A stretch of 64,000 bases of DNA, taken from Mariniphaga sediminis. GTDB taxonomy: Bacteria; Bacteroidota; Bacteroidia; Bacteroidales; Prolixibacteraceae. Under the pieces are notes generated by a model. That model was not told where the DNA came from and made no database searches. It saw only the letters and a program-made list of their open reading frames with translations. Every line of letters begins with the position of its first letter. The first letter of the stretch is position 1. The translations under genes and the position numbers were made by a program. The stretch covers positions 186,001 through 250,000 of the forward strand of contig NZ_QWET01000005.1 in NCBI RefSeq assembly GCF_003573545.1. The letters run 5' to 3'. Shown here in pieces: positions 51,294-60,795 of this stretch.

Positions 51294-52613
51294 ATGCTTA
51301 TTAGAAATATTCTGACCAAAGTTATTTTATTTACGCTCTTGCCAATTTCCATTTTTTCGCTACAGCGTTTTTCGTTGCCGCGGCCAATTGGCGGCACTGC
51401 TTTTTGGTGGGGTGTTCAGTTTTTAATATTGGTATTGTACTTTATTGCCGCGTTTATGTTTTTTAAGAAAGAAAACAAGCGCTCAATTCTTGCGGTACAT
51501 CTTTTAATGCTTTGGAATATAATCAGTATTGTAAGGGGCGTTTTTGTTGCGGAGATATATTGGGATTGGAAAGGGTTGATTGTGAATGCATTTGCGCTTC
51601 TTCTGCCGGTAATTATATACATCGTATCAGATAAGAGGATATTGCAGTCGTTGTTATCGTTTTACATCAAATTTGTTTTGCCTTTTTCGCTTCTTATTAC
51701 AATTACGCTGCCTTTCGGAACGTGGCAGCTGTATTTGTTCCCTGTCGTGCTTTTAATGTTGTTTTTTCCGGTGGTTAAAACACATTGGAAGGTCGTTTTG
51801 ACGGTGCTGACATTAATCGGTATTCTTGAATTTTCAGCCAGAAGCAGTATTATCAAATTCAGCATTCCGGTGCTTCTTTTGGGATTGTACTATTTTCGGT
51901 TTTTTATCGCCACCGAATTAATTATTAAAGGGGCCCGCAACGTATTTATGATTTTACCATGGTTTCTTTTTGTGTTAGGAGTTACGGGAATATTTAACGT
52001 ATTCGATATAAAACAGTATTTAAAAGCAGATTATGTGGCCGAAACAACTACCACTGAGGGAGAGGTAAAAAAGCAAAATATAACAGATGATTCGCGTACG
52101 TTTATGTACAGAGAGGTTTTACAATCTGCCCAAAAGAATAATTACTGGTGGTTTGGCCGCAGTCCGGCGAGGGGGAATGAAACCAAGGCTTTTGGAGAAA
52201 AGATGGTGGAAATAACGGGCCGAAGGGAACGGCTGAGAAATGAAGCAAATGTACCGAATATTTTTACCTGGACGGGTATTGTTGGTTTGGCTGCATTCTT
52301 CTTTCTTTTTTACAAAGCTTCGGCGCTGGCCATTAACAAATCAAATAATATCTACAGCAAATTAATCGGGTTATACGTGGCTTTTCGCTGGATGTATGCC
52401 TGGGTTGAAGACCCTTATTTGTTTGATATGAACACATTTACTATTTGGATTATGATTGGGATTTGCTTTTCCGAATCTTTTAGGAAAATGAGCAATCTTG
52501 AAGTTAAATTATGGGCACGGGGTATTTTCGATAAAAGGTACATCAGGTACATGGAATATATCAAAGAAAAGTTTCCCAAAGAATATACCCGGATTAAATC
52601 TGCATCGTTTTGA
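51294..52613 (+). CDS. O-antigen polymerase/ligase-like membrane protein (Wzy candidate)
   Basis: A 439-residue polytopic protein with about ten hydrophobic helices and a periplasmic segment (about 250-320) containing 'DDSRTFMYREVLQSAQKNNYWWFGRSPARGNETKAF' region and 'NVPNIFTWTGIVGLAAFFFL', the Wzy_C-like part. In a Wzx/Wzy locus this is the probable repeat-unit polymerase. Sequence conservation in this family is low, so the call rests on topology, length and context. Its stop overlaps the next gene (TTGA). Confidence 0.75.
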   Translation: MLIRNILTKVILFTLLPISIFSLQRFSLPRPIGGTAFWWGVQFLILVLYFIAAFMFFKKENKRSILAVHLLMLWNIISIVRGVFVAEIYWDWKGLIVNAFALLLPVIIYIVSDKRILQSLLSFYIKFVLPFSLLITITLPFGTWQLYLFPVVLLMLFFPVVKTHWKVVLTVLTLIGILEFSARSSIIKFSIPVLLLGLYYFRFFIATELIIKGARNVFMILPWFLFVLGVTGIFNVFDIKQYLKADYVAETTTTEGEVKKQNITDDSRTFMYREVLQSAQKNNYWWFGRSPARGNETKAFGEKMVEITGRRERLRNEANVPNIFTWTGIVGLAAFFFLFYKASALAINKSNNIYSKLIGLYVAFRWMYAWVEDPYLFDMNTFTIWIMIGICFSESFRKMSNLEVKLWARGIFDKRYIRYMEYIKEKFPKEYTRIKSASF

Positions 52614-53473
52614 TTGAAATACAGGAAAATACGCATAAAATCGCCGTGTTGCTTACTTGCTTCAACCGGCGCGAGAAAACGTTAAGTTGCCTTAACTCGT
52701 TATTTGGAGCTTCTATGCCCGAACCGTATGTTGCCGAGGTGTTTTTGGTAGATGATGGTTCAACCGATGGCACAGGCAAGGCGGTAAAAGAACAGTACCC
52801 GCAGGTAAATATAATTTCCGGCAATGGGGATCTTTTTTGGAACAGGGGAATGAACCTGGCCTGGAAAACCGCTGCCGAAAGAAAGGATTTTGATTTTTAC
52901 CTGTGGTTGAACGACGATGTGGTTTTACACGAAGATTCCATTGAAATGCTGATGCAGGATTTTCAGAAAACCGGCACGCAGAAAGCCATCGTTGTGGGGG
53001 CATGCTGCTCGCAAACGGGAGAAGCAACATACAGCGGTTATGTCAGCCTGAGAAAAAAAAGGATGGTAAAACCCACCGGAGAGGTGCAATTGTGTGATTA
53101 TTTTAACGGGAATGTGGTTCTTATTCCTACACCGGTTTTTGAAAAAGTTGGATTTATGGACCCGGTTTTTCATCACGGGCAGGGAGATTTCGACTATGGT
53201 CTGCGGGCCCAAAAGGTGGGAATAAACTCATGGGTAAGTTCAGGTTTTGTGGGAGTGTGTGAACGGCACAGTGAATTGCCCCGGTGGTGTAACCCGGCCT
53301 ATTCTTTGCTGGCACGCTGGAAAAGTTTTAAAAGTCCGCTGGGAGGCAGGCCAAAATCAACCTTCATTTTTCAGCGGAAATATATGGGATTGCCTTTGGC
53401 AATGTTTCATTATTTTACCATTCATTTAAGATTGATATTCCCTAAAATCTGGTACTTAAAGTCAAACGATTAA
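52610..53473 (+). CDS. Family 2 glycosyltransferase
   Basis: A 287-residue GT-A enzyme: 'KIAVLLTCFNRREKTLSCLNSLF' (about 10-32), 'VEVFLVDDGSTDGT'-like 'VFLVDDGSTDGTGKAV' (about 44-59), 'LFWNRGMNLAWKTA' (about 79-92) and 'YLWLNDDVVLHED' (DxD-like, about 99-111); 'DFDYGLRAQKVG' lies in the acceptor half. The pattern resembles rhamnosyltransferase-type members. No ATG fits near the beginning, so translation probably begins at TTG 52610, sharing TTGA with the stop of the Wzy-like gene, a sign of coupling. Confidence 0.83.
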   Translation: MIEIQENTHKIAVLLTCFNRREKTLSCLNSLFGASMPEPYVAEVFLVDDGSTDGTGKAVKEQYPQVNIISGNGDLFWNRGMNLAWKTAAERKDFDFYLWLNDDVVLHEDSIEMLMQDFQKTGTQKAIVVGACCSQTGEATYSGYVSLRKKRMVKPTGEVQLCDYFNGNVVLIPTPVFEKVGFMDPVFHHGQGDFDYGLRAQKVGINSWVSSGFVGVCERHSELPRWCNPAYSLLARWKSFKSPLGGRPKSTFIFQRKYMGLPLAMFHYFTIHLRLIFPKIWYLKSND

Positions 53474-53542
53474 ACACAATACAGGATGGATAAGAGAGAA
53501 ATGGACCCGGTTAACACAAACGTATTGCACCAGTTGTAAAAT

Positions 53543-54613
53543 ATGAAACCATTTATTTTAATTGGGTTAACTCCCCAGGGATTATCAATGTTGAGGCTTT
53601 TGTCAAGAGCAGGATATAAAGTGATTGCTTTTACGAATACGAAAAGCGCAGTAGGGTACGGAAGTAAGTATGGTGAAAAGTATGTATTTAATTCCATTGA
53701 AGATTTAAAAACACGTATTACAAAGATCACAGGTGAGTATGAAGGAAAGCTTCATTGTATCATAACCTCCGGTGAATTATTGTCTTTTGTTTTAAACGGT
53801 TACCCTGAACTTTATGATTTGTGTGAAGTGCAATCGGGTCCGCTGGAGTTAATCAAAATGTTGTCGAATAAGAAGAAAATGTATGAATTTGCAGCGTCAA
53901 AAGGGTTGAACTGTGCAAAACATACCATACTAAGAGATTACGTAAGCGGGGAGTTGAGCTTTCCGGTAATTCTGAAACGTAATATAGAAGTGCCTTTATT
54001 TTTTAAAACGAAAAAAATAGAATCGGAAGAAGAGCTAACCCGTTTTATGCTGAAGATAGAGAGGCATAATTTTCAGCATATTCTGGTGCAGGAATACATT
54101 ACCATTGAAAAGTTTAAAGAAATTTCTATTCAGGCTTATCTGCACCAGGGGGAAATGAAAGGTTGTTTTTTGTGCTACCAGGAACGGAGATTATCAAGCG
54201 GAATCACCTCGTTTTTGAAAGAGGTAAAAGAGCCTGACGTTTTAGCGATGGTAACTGAAAAGACCCGGACGTTTTTTAGTAACACCGGGTATACCGGGTT
54301 CTGTGAACTCGAATTTATATATGATTTAAACACGAGAGACCTTCATTTTATTGAAGTAAATACGCGGGCATGTGGACTTCACAGCGTATTAAATAAAAAA
54401 TTCAGTAACCTGCAGGAGGTGTTGCTGCATATTGACAATCCTCCGGAACTGGAGAGTCGTTCCGGTACCATTTCCTGGATTAATGTAGGACGCGATGTAA
54501 AAGCGCGGATACAGAAAAAAGACATAAAAAATCTGCTGCAGTTTTTTACCTCCAAGCATGACATTTGGGACATAAATGATTTAAAACCATTTTTTTACCA
54601 GATTATTAAATAG
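53543..54613 (+). CDS. ATP-grasp ligase
   Basis: A 356-residue ATP-grasp protein. The N-terminal pre-ATP-grasp fold is 'FILIGLTPQGLSMLRLLSRAGYKVIAF' region. The ATP-grasp part has 'LSNKKKMYEFAASKGLNCAKH' (about 108-128), 'FPVILKRN' (about 140), 'ILVQEYITIEKFKEISIQAYL' region (about 178-198) and metal-binding 'FIEVNTRACGLHSVLNKKF' (about 270-288). Such enzymes join a carboxylate to an amine through an acyl phosphate. In this locus it may attach an amino acid or acid to an amino sugar, or make a substituent; this is inference. Confidence 0.78.
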   Translation: MKPFILIGLTPQGLSMLRLLSRAGYKVIAFTNTKSAVGYGSKYGEKYVFNSIEDLKTRITKITGEYEGKLHCIITSGELLSFVLNGYPELYDLCEVQSGPLELIKMLSNKKKMYEFAASKGLNCAKHTILRDYVSGELSFPVILKRNIEVPLFFKTKKIESEEELTRFMLKIERHNFQHILVQEYITIEKFKEISIQAYLHQGEMKGCFLCYQERRLSSGITSFLKEVKEPDVLAMVTEKTRTFFSNTGYTGFCELEFIYDLNTRDLHFIEVNTRACGLHSVLNKKFSNLQEVLLHIDNPPELESRSGTISWINVGRDVKARIQKKDIKNLLQFFTSKHDIWDINDLKPFFYQIIK

Positions 54614-54617
54614 AATA

Positions 54618-55262
54618 ATGATTAAAAAGATTTACATCTATCTCCAAAGTGGAGGTTTTTTGGAGGTTGCTAAATATGCCTTTATTGGAGTTAAAAAGAT
54701 TTTTTATTACAAATCAGAAACGATATTTTATTTTTTGGATAGAGAACATCTAAATGATACTTATACGATAAAAAATTCATCGGTTGTTTTTAAAACGATT
54801 AAAAATGTGTCTGATTTGCAAAAGATTGATTTTGACAGAATAAAAGTTTTAAACCACAGGAAATGGTTTGAGAAAGGTAGTTTGGCCATCATTGGATTTA
54901 GCTCTTCTGTTCCTGTTTCATTTACATGGATGCATTTTTATTCTCATTGTATTTCAGGTGTGTGCACAATTAAACTTTCACCTGAACAATGCTGGGCAGG
55001 ACCTTCATTCGTAATCAAATCCCAGAGAGGGAAAAAAATTAATCAGGCTCAAAAGAGATATTTAATCAGGAGCGTTCCCGAATCCATAAGGTATTTTCTT
55101 ACCTCAGTAAACAAGAAAAATATTGCGTCTATAAAATCTCTTGAAAAGATTGGGTTTAGCGAGGGGCTTAGAATCATAAGATACCACGGAATCTTTCAAC
55201 ATAGGAAACCTGAAGTTGTTTATAAGAATGACGGCGACTCCATTTTTAAGATTAAGCTATGA
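54618..55262 (+). CDS. GNAT-like acetyltransferase
   Basis: A 214-residue protein with a C-terminal pattern of GNAT acetyltransferases: a GNAT-type beta sheet ('LAIIGFSSSVPVSFTWMHF', 'PSFVIKSQRGKKINQAQ') and the typical end 'NKKNIASIKSLEKIGFSEGLRIIRY' (about 165-189). The N-terminal ~70 residues do not match anything I know. It is noticeably richer in A/T than its neighbours. It likely adds an acyl group to a sugar intermediate. Its stop overlaps the next start (ATGA). Confidence 0.65.
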   Translation: MIKKIYIYLQSGGFLEVAKYAFIGVKKIFYYKSETIFYFLDREHLNDTYTIKNSSVVFKTIKNVSDLQKIDFDRIKVLNHRKWFEKGSLAIIGFSSSVPVSFTWMHFYSHCISGVCTIKLSPEQCWAGPSFVIKSQRGKKINQAQKRYLIRSVPESIRYFLTSVNKKNIASIKSLEKIGFSEGLRIIRYHGIFQHRKPEVVYKNDGDSIFKIKL

Positions 55263-56329
55263 ATTTTGTTTTGACCCTCGATTACGAGTTATTTGGAGAT
55301 GGTTCGGGAAATGTGTTCCGGCACATGATTGAACCGACAAACCGGGTATTGCAAATTTGCGATAAATACGGTATTAAAACCACCCTGTTTCTGGAGGTGG
55401 TTGAATACCTGAAACTAAAGCAGGAATGGGACCGGGGGAATACGATGGGGTATCAAAACAACCCGGTGGAAGCCATCGAAAAACAGCTGCAGGATGCTGC
55501 CGTAAACGGACATGATATTCAGTTACATATTCATCCGCAATGGGTGGATGCCCGGTATGAGAACGAGGAATGGAAAGTTGACCTTTCAAACTGGAGGTTG
55601 GGCAGTTTTCGTGAAACAGGAGGATATACCATTGAACGTTTGCTGGAAGAGGGTAAAAGAACCATTGAGAGCATTATTTGTCCGGTCTTGCCTGATTACG
55701 AATGTATTGCGTTGAGGGCAGGCGGATATAATATTATGCCTTCCGATACTGTTTACAAGGCCATGAAAAAGACCGGATTAAAACTTGATAGTTCTGTATT
55801 TCCGGGTGGTTATGAAGAAGGAGAACTGTCGAATTATGATTACCGTTTTGTGTCGGACAAACTCGATTACTGGTGGGCCAATCCTGAAGATATGACCCAA
55901 ATGTCAGGCAATCATCGGGAAATACTTGAGGTTCCCATTTTTGCAATGAAAGACCGGCGTTGGAGAAAAGTATTCAATTATCACCGGCTCAAGTCCATGT
56001 TTTTAAGTACAAAACCGGCAACCAGTTCATTGTCTAAATCGAAAACGGGAAAAATGTCGTATGGCGAGAAGATTAAATTTCTTTGGGAGAAGGAGTCGTT
56101 CACCTGGGACTTTTTTCTTTACGGTACTGGCTTACACCATCGTTTTTTTAACTATATCGATAATAAACTCTCTAAAGAAAGAAATTACGTTGTTTTAATA
56201 GCTCATCCTAAAAGCCCTTTTAACGAAAAGGCATTTAAAAACCTGATAAAAAGGGTTAATAAACGAAACGGGAGTTTTAAAACAATGGCCCGTTGCTATA
56301 CTGAAATGAATCCCCAAAACAACCATTGA
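55259..56329 (+). CDS. Polysaccharide-deacetylase-like (NodB-fold, WalW-type) protein
   Basis: A 356-residue carbohydrate-esterase-4-like protein without a signal peptide. The NodB start is 'NFVLTLDYELFGDGSG' (metal Asp, residues 2-17), 'GIKTTLFLEVVEYL' (about 36-49), 'NGHDIQLHIHPQWVDARY' (His-x3-His-like metal site, about 80-97) and 'CIALRAGGYNIMPSDTVYKAM' region (about 143-163). WalW-type relatives are common in polysaccharide loci. The lack of a signal peptide suggests cytoplasmic action on a lipid-linked or nucleotide-linked sugar. Coupled to the GNAT gene by an ATGA overlap. Confidence 0.78.
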   Translation: MNFVLTLDYELFGDGSGNVFRHMIEPTNRVLQICDKYGIKTTLFLEVVEYLKLKQEWDRGNTMGYQNNPVEAIEKQLQDAAVNGHDIQLHIHPQWVDARYENEEWKVDLSNWRLGSFRETGGYTIERLLEEGKRTIESIICPVLPDYECIALRAGGYNIMPSDTVYKAMKKTGLKLDSSVFPGGYEEGELSNYDYRFVSDKLDYWWANPEDMTQMSGNHREILEVPIFAMKDRRWRKVFNYHRLKSMFLSTKPATSSLSKSKTGKMSYGEKIKFLWEKESFTWDFFLYGTGLHHRFFNYIDNKLSKERNYVVLIAHPKSPFNEKAFKNLIKRVNKRNGSFKTMARCYTEMNPQNNH

Positions 56330-56339
56330 TAAAAGGTAT

Positions 56340-57578
56340 ATGAAAAACATTTTACTTTTAACTTCTGTTTATCCTGTAGAAGACTTTTCCAAGGACTCAA
56401 CGCCTGTTGTCCACTATTTTGCAAAGGAATGGGTTCTTCAGGGATATAATGTGCAGGTTATTCATAACCATAAATATTATCCGCGCATTGTATATTTTCT
56501 GATCAACTTATTTAAAAATATCATATCAAAATATTATAAGTTTATCTTCAATACAAAAGGGCAAATAGAGGAAAGGCACTACACATTAGACAATGTAAAG
56601 GTACACCGGCTACCTATTCTCAAAAGGTTCCCCAAATCGTTGTACACGCAGAAGAGGCAAAAGAGACAACTTGAAAAAATTATAAGGCTTGTTGAGTCTC
56701 AGCATTTTTCTCCTGATGTTATTATTGGCCACTGGCCCAATCCGCAACTGTTTTTGGTGAGCGAATTGGCGAAAATTTACCGGGTACCTGCCTGTATGGT
56801 GATGCACACTGATGTTGAAACCATTGACAAGATGTATGGGAAAAAGGCGAAAGAAATGATCGATACGATTGATATATGGGGATTTCGTTCTGTTGAAATA
56901 AAGAACAGGTTTGAAAGTGAATATGGAAAAGTAAACAAATCGTTTCTCTGTTATTCCGGTATCCCGGAACGTAATACAAAGCCGCCGCAAAGGACATTTG
57001 AAAATGGGATTAAAAAATTTCTTTTCGTGGGGTTTCTTATTCCACGTAAGCACCCTGAAACGTTGGTTAAAGCTGTAAACAATGCTTTCCCGGGAGAAAA
57101 CTTCCACATCACTTTTGTAGGGGAGGGAAGAGAAAAACGAAATATTGAAAGCCTGGCAGGGAGATTAGGCATTAAAGAGAAAGTATCGTTGCCGGGGCGT
57201 TTATCCCGTGAAGAAGTGTTTGAAATGATGAAAGATTCCGACTGCTTTATCATGGTAAGCAAGCCCGAAACATTTGGGTTGGTTTACCTCGAAGCCATGA
57301 GCATGGGATGTATCACCATCGGCTCAAAAGGGGAAGGAATCGACGGGGTAATCCGGCACGGAGAGAATGGGTTTCTTTCTAAAGCGGGAGATCATGGTGA
57401 ACTGGCAGAACTTTTAAGGAAGATTTCTGGTTTATCTGCCAATGAGTTATTGACACTTTCAAACAACGCCATTCACACCGCATCAGAATTAACTGACGGG
57501 AAAGTAGCAAAAAATTATATAGAATCTGTAAAAGCTGTAAAATCGTTTCAAGAATATGAAGAACCAGCCGAAGTTTGA
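56340..57578 (+). CDS. Family 4 (GT-B) glycosyltransferase
   Basis: A 412-residue GT-B enzyme with 'NILLLTSVYPVEDFSKDSTPVVHYFAKEWVLQGY' region at the N-terminus, 'DVIIGHWPNPQLFLVSELAKIYRVP' region (about 122-146), 'FLFVGFLIPRKHPETLVKAV' (about 226-245) and the EX7E block 'CFIMVSKPETFGLVYLEAMSMGCITIGSKG' region (about 301-330), then 'RHGENGFLSKAGD'. Its 3' end overlaps the next gene by 23 bases. Confidence 0.88.
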   Translation: MKNILLLTSVYPVEDFSKDSTPVVHYFAKEWVLQGYNVQVIHNHKYYPRIVYFLINLFKNIISKYYKFIFNTKGQIEERHYTLDNVKVHRLPILKRFPKSLYTQKRQKRQLEKIIRLVESQHFSPDVIIGHWPNPQLFLVSELAKIYRVPACMVMHTDVETIDKMYGKKAKEMIDTIDIWGFRSVEIKNRFESEYGKVNKSFLCYSGIPERNTKPPQRTFENGIKKFLFVGFLIPRKHPETLVKAVNNAFPGENFHITFVGEGREKRNIESLAGRLGIKEKVSLPGRLSREEVFEMMKDSDCFIMVSKPETFGLVYLEAMSMGCITIGSKGEGIDGVIRHGENGFLSKAGDHGELAELLRKISGLSANELLTLSNNAIHTASELTDGKVAKNYIESVKAVKSFQEYEEPAEV

Positions 57579-58764
57579 ACTGTTGGATTCATTCCTTCAA
57601 CTAAAAAAGTATTGCGAAAATGAAAATTATAAAGGCTGGGATCCTTACGACGGGCTTAACTCAGAGATTTTTCAGTCTACGCCACTGAAGCGTTGGAGCC
57701 TTGCCAGGCTGGCCTGGATTCAGGTATTTAAACGTAATCCGGTAAATCTGCGGAAGCTGGTTTTAATTAATAAAGACTACAATTCAAAAGGTATTGGGTT
57801 GTTTCTTACAGGCTACTGTAACTTGCACAAAATGGCGGAAAAAGGAGACAACCGGTTCGGAACAAGTGAAGAAATTAAGGCAAAAATTAAAGAATTGGCA
57901 GAGTTGTTAATACATATTCAATCCAGGGGGTATTCCGGCGCTTGTTGGGGGTACAATTTCGACTGGCAGAACCGGGTATTTTTTCAGCCCCGGTACACTC
58001 CTACGGTAGTGGCCACCTCGTTTTGTGCCGATGCTTTATTTAATGCCTATGATATTACCGGAGAGGAAAAGTACCTTGAAACCGCACTGTCATCTGCCAG
58101 TTTCCTGATGAATGATTTGAACAGAACAGGGCGTGGAGGGAATTTTCTTTTTTCCTACTCACCCCTGGATCATTCCCAGGTTTACAATGCCTCCCTTTTG
58201 GGAGCCCGGCTGCTGGCGCGTTGTTACCAGTATGATAAGAATGAGGATTACCGGGAGCTGGCTGGGCAGGTGGTAAATGCATGCCTCGATGTTCAGCAGC
58301 CAGAGGGTTCGTGGGTGTATGGTGCTGCCTGGAATCAGCAGTGGGTCGACAGTTTTCATACCGGTTTTAACCTTGAATGTATTTGGGAATATATGCAATA
58401 TACCGGCGATAATTCTCCCCTAAATTCTTTCCGGAAAGGAATGGAGTTTTATCTCGATAATTTTTTTCTTGAAAACGGGGTCTCAAAATATTTCCACAAC
58501 AAAACCTATCCGGTAGATATTCATTCGCCTGCCCAACTGGCAGTAACATTGGCAAGAACAGGGTTGCTGGAGTCACGGGTTGATTTAACCAACCGGGTTT
58601 TAAACTGGACCGTAGCCAACATGCAACATGCAAAAGGCTTTTTTTATTACCAGATGAAACAAGGCATATCGTCTAAAATACCGTATATGAGGTGGGCACA
58701 GGCATGGATGTTTTATGCCTATTCATGGTACTTCAGCAAACACAATGAAACAAAGGGAAGATGA
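57556..58764 (+). CDS. Alpha/alpha-barrel protein, unknown function in polysaccharide locus
   Basis: A 402-residue soluble protein with the helical, aromatic-rich pattern of an (alpha/alpha)-toroid: 'KRWSLARLAWIQVFKRNPVNLRKL', 'GYSGACWGYNFDWQNRVFFQP', 'PTVVATSFCADALFNAYDITGEEKYLETALSSASFL' region, 'LLARCYQYDKNEDYRELAGQVVNACLDVQQPEGSWVYG' region and 'DSFHTGFNLECIWEYMQYTGD'. This resembles glucuronyl C5-epimerase or terpene-cyclase-like barrels, and automatic annotation of relatives is often misleading. No signal peptide. An epimerase or a glycan-active role is possible; I cannot choose. It overlaps the upstream glycosyltransferase and shares ATGA with DUF354. Confidence 0.6.
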   Translation: MKNQPKFELLDSFLQLKKYCENENYKGWDPYDGLNSEIFQSTPLKRWSLARLAWIQVFKRNPVNLRKLVLINKDYNSKGIGLFLTGYCNLHKMAEKGDNRFGTSEEIKAKIKELAELLIHIQSRGYSGACWGYNFDWQNRVFFQPRYTPTVVATSFCADALFNAYDITGEEKYLETALSSASFLMNDLNRTGRGGNFLFSYSPLDHSQVYNASLLGARLLARCYQYDKNEDYRELAGQVVNACLDVQQPEGSWVYGAAWNQQWVDSFHTGFNLECIWEYMQYTGDNSPLNSFRKGMEFYLDNFFLENGVSKYFHNKTYPVDIHSPAQLAVTLARTGLLESRVDLTNRVLNWTVANMQHAKGFFYYQMKQGISSKIPYMRWAQAWMFYAYSWYFSKHNETKGR

Positions 58765-59774
58765 AGATTTGGATTGATTTTATTAATACACCACAGGTTT
58801 CTTTTTGGATTCCTTTTATCAGGGAGTTTGAAAAGGAAAACCACCAGCTTATCCTTACCTGCCGCGATTCGGGCAATACAGTGGCTTTACTCCGCTTGAA
58901 CGGGTTAAAGTTCCATGTGATAGGCGAGGGCGCCGGGAAAGGGAGGTGGCAAAAAATGTTGTTGTTTCCAAAAAGGTTGTTCAAACTGTACGCTTTTATG
59001 CGTAAAAACAGGCCCGATATGGCAGCCAGTCAAAGCAGTTTTTACCAGCCGATAGTTAGCCGGGTTCTGGGAATTCCCTGCTTATATACCAACGACAACG
59101 AGCATGCAAAAGGCAACTTGTTTGGTTTTTGGTTTGCAAGTAAGGTTATCCTGCCAGTGGCTTTTCAACATGAAACGTTTGTGAAAAAACGGATGCTGAA
59201 ATCGAAAGTTTCGTTTTATCCCAGCGTAAAAGAAGCCATTTATCTTTCGCAGCAAAGCAGTTTGTTGTCAATGAACGGGACTGTCAGGGATGTTGTTTAT
59301 TTCAGGCCGGAACCGTGGTCGGCGCAATATTACAAAGGGCCGTTGAATTTTTTCGATGACATTTTGCTTCAGCTGGCTTCCGAATATAAGGTGGTGGTTT
59401 TGCCTCGCGATAAAAACCAGACAGACCACTATAACCAGCAGAAATTTGGGAAGCTTACAGTGGCCGAAAAACCGCTTACCCTAAAAGAAATTGTCAATAC
59501 CTGTAAACTTTTTATCGGGGCGGGCGGATCAATGACACGGGAACTGGCTGTTCTGGGAATTCCGGTAATTTCAATTTACCAGGAAGAAATGCTGATGGTA
59601 GACAACTATTTGGTAGAAAGAGGTTGTTTGGTAATAAACCCAACAATTTCTTATGAAGAAATCAAAGCAAAAATGGAAGATAAAACATCGATAAAAAATG
59701 ATTCGTCCGTACTTAATGAAGGGATTGAATCGTATAGAACAATCAAAAATTTAATTGTTAATCTCAAACAGTAA
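58761..59774 (+). CDS. DUF354 family (GT-B-like) protein
   Basis: A 337-residue protein of the DUF354 family, which has a GT-B glycosyltransferase-like fold. Family blocks are 'MKIWIDFINTPQVSFWIPFIREFE' region (residues 1-24), 'GEGAGKGRWQKMLLFPKRLFKLYAFMRKNRPDMAASQ' region (about 55-91), 'PCLYTNDNEHAKGN', 'PRDKNQTDHYNQQKF' and 'FIGAGGSMTRELAVLGIPVISIY' region (about 252-274). It is common in archaeal and bacterial surface-polysaccharide loci. Probably a transferase; sugar unknown. ATGA overlap with the preceding gene. Confidence 0.8.
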   Translation: MKIWIDFINTPQVSFWIPFIREFEKENHQLILTCRDSGNTVALLRLNGLKFHVIGEGAGKGRWQKMLLFPKRLFKLYAFMRKNRPDMAASQSSFYQPIVSRVLGIPCLYTNDNEHAKGNLFGFWFASKVILPVAFQHETFVKKRMLKSKVSFYPSVKEAIYLSQQSSLLSMNGTVRDVVYFRPEPWSAQYYKGPLNFFDDILLQLASEYKVVVLPRDKNQTDHYNQQKFGKLTVAEKPLTLKEIVNTCKLFIGAGGSMTRELAVLGIPVISIYQEEMLMVDNYLVERGCLVINPTISYEEIKAKMEDKTSIKNDSSVLNEGIESYRTIKNLIVNLKQ

Positions 59775-59777
59775 TTC

Positions 59778-60794
59778 ATGATTAAAGGAGCGATTACAGG
59801 CCTAGGGAAAATGGGAATTTCGCATGCAGCCATATTGGGCGCACACCCGGAAGTAGAAATGGTAGCCGTTTGCGATGCTTCTTCGTTAGTGCTGAATGCC
59901 TTCAATAAATTCAGCAGTGTAAAAACGTATACCGACTTCGAGAAAATGGTGGAAAGTGAAAAGCCGGAGTTTGTTGTGATTGCAACGCCAACCAAGTACC
60001 ATTATCCCATGGTGAAATATGCACTGGAAAGAGGAGTGCACGTGTTTTGTGAAAAACCGTTCACACTTACTGCCAGTCAGGGAGAAGAATTGACAGAACT
60101 TGCCAACCAAAAAGGACTGGTAAATCAGGTTGGTTTTCATAACCATTTTATTGGTACGTTCAGGGAACTGAAACGGCTACTCTCCCAAAATGTGTTAGGC
60201 GAAGTTTTCCATTTTAGCGGCGAAAGCTACGGCCCGGTTGTAACAAAGGAAAAAGGAGGTACCTGGCGGTCCAATCCTGAAGAAGGGGGCGGTTGTCTTT
60301 ATGATTATGCCTCGCACGTTATCAATCTCATTCAGGAAATTATCGGGAGACCGGAGAAAATTGACGGGGCGCTTTTAAAGAGTTTTTATTCCAAAGGAGT
60401 GGAAGATGCTGTTTATTCGTTGCTAAGACTGGATAATGGTTTGTCAGGAACACTTCTGGTAAACTGGAGCGACGAAACCTACCGGAAAATGTCAACTTCC
60501 CTGACTGTTCAGGGGAAAAACGGAAAAATTATTTGCGATGCTACCGAGGTAAAAATATACCTCAAAAAGGCCGTTCCATCCGAAAAACTGGAAAAGGGCT
60601 GGACAATAAAGTATATTACTGATTTGGCCTTGCCTGTTGGCTTTTACCTGCGCGGAGAAGAGTACAGCGCACAGATCGACTATTTTGTTGATTGTATAAG
60701 TAACGGAAGGAAGTCGGAATACAATACATTTGAACAAGCGGCTTACACTGACAAAGTGATTGAAATGATAGTTAACCACTCGAAAACGAATTAA
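59778..60794 (+). CDS. Gfo/Idh/MocA family oxidoreductase
   Basis: A 338-residue NAD(P)-dependent sugar oxidoreductase: 'GAITGLGKMGISHAAILGAHPEVEMVAVCD' region (Rossmann, residues 4-33), 'FVVIATPTKYHYPMVKYALERGVHVFCEKPFTLT' region with the catalytic 'EKPF' (about 92-95), 'VGFHNHFIGTFRELKRLL' and 'GGGCLYDYASHVINLIQEI' (His near 175). Relatives dehydrogenate nucleotide sugars at C3 or reduce keto-sugars. It starts 3 bases after DUF354 and is one base before the next gene, with which it seems paired. Confidence 0.88.
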   Translation: MIKGAITGLGKMGISHAAILGAHPEVEMVAVCDASSLVLNAFNKFSSVKTYTDFEKMVESEKPEFVVIATPTKYHYPMVKYALERGVHVFCEKPFTLTASQGEELTELANQKGLVNQVGFHNHFIGTFRELKRLLSQNVLGEVFHFSGESYGPVVTKEKGGTWRSNPEEGGGCLYDYASHVINLIQEIIGRPEKIDGALLKSFYSKGVEDAVYSLLRLDNGLSGTLLVNWSDETYRKMSTSLTVQGKNGKIICDATEVKIYLKKAVPSEKLEKGWTIKYITDLALPVGFYLRGEEYSAQIDYFVDCISNGRKSEYNTFEQAAYTDKVIEMIVNHSKTN

Positions 60795-60795
60795 C

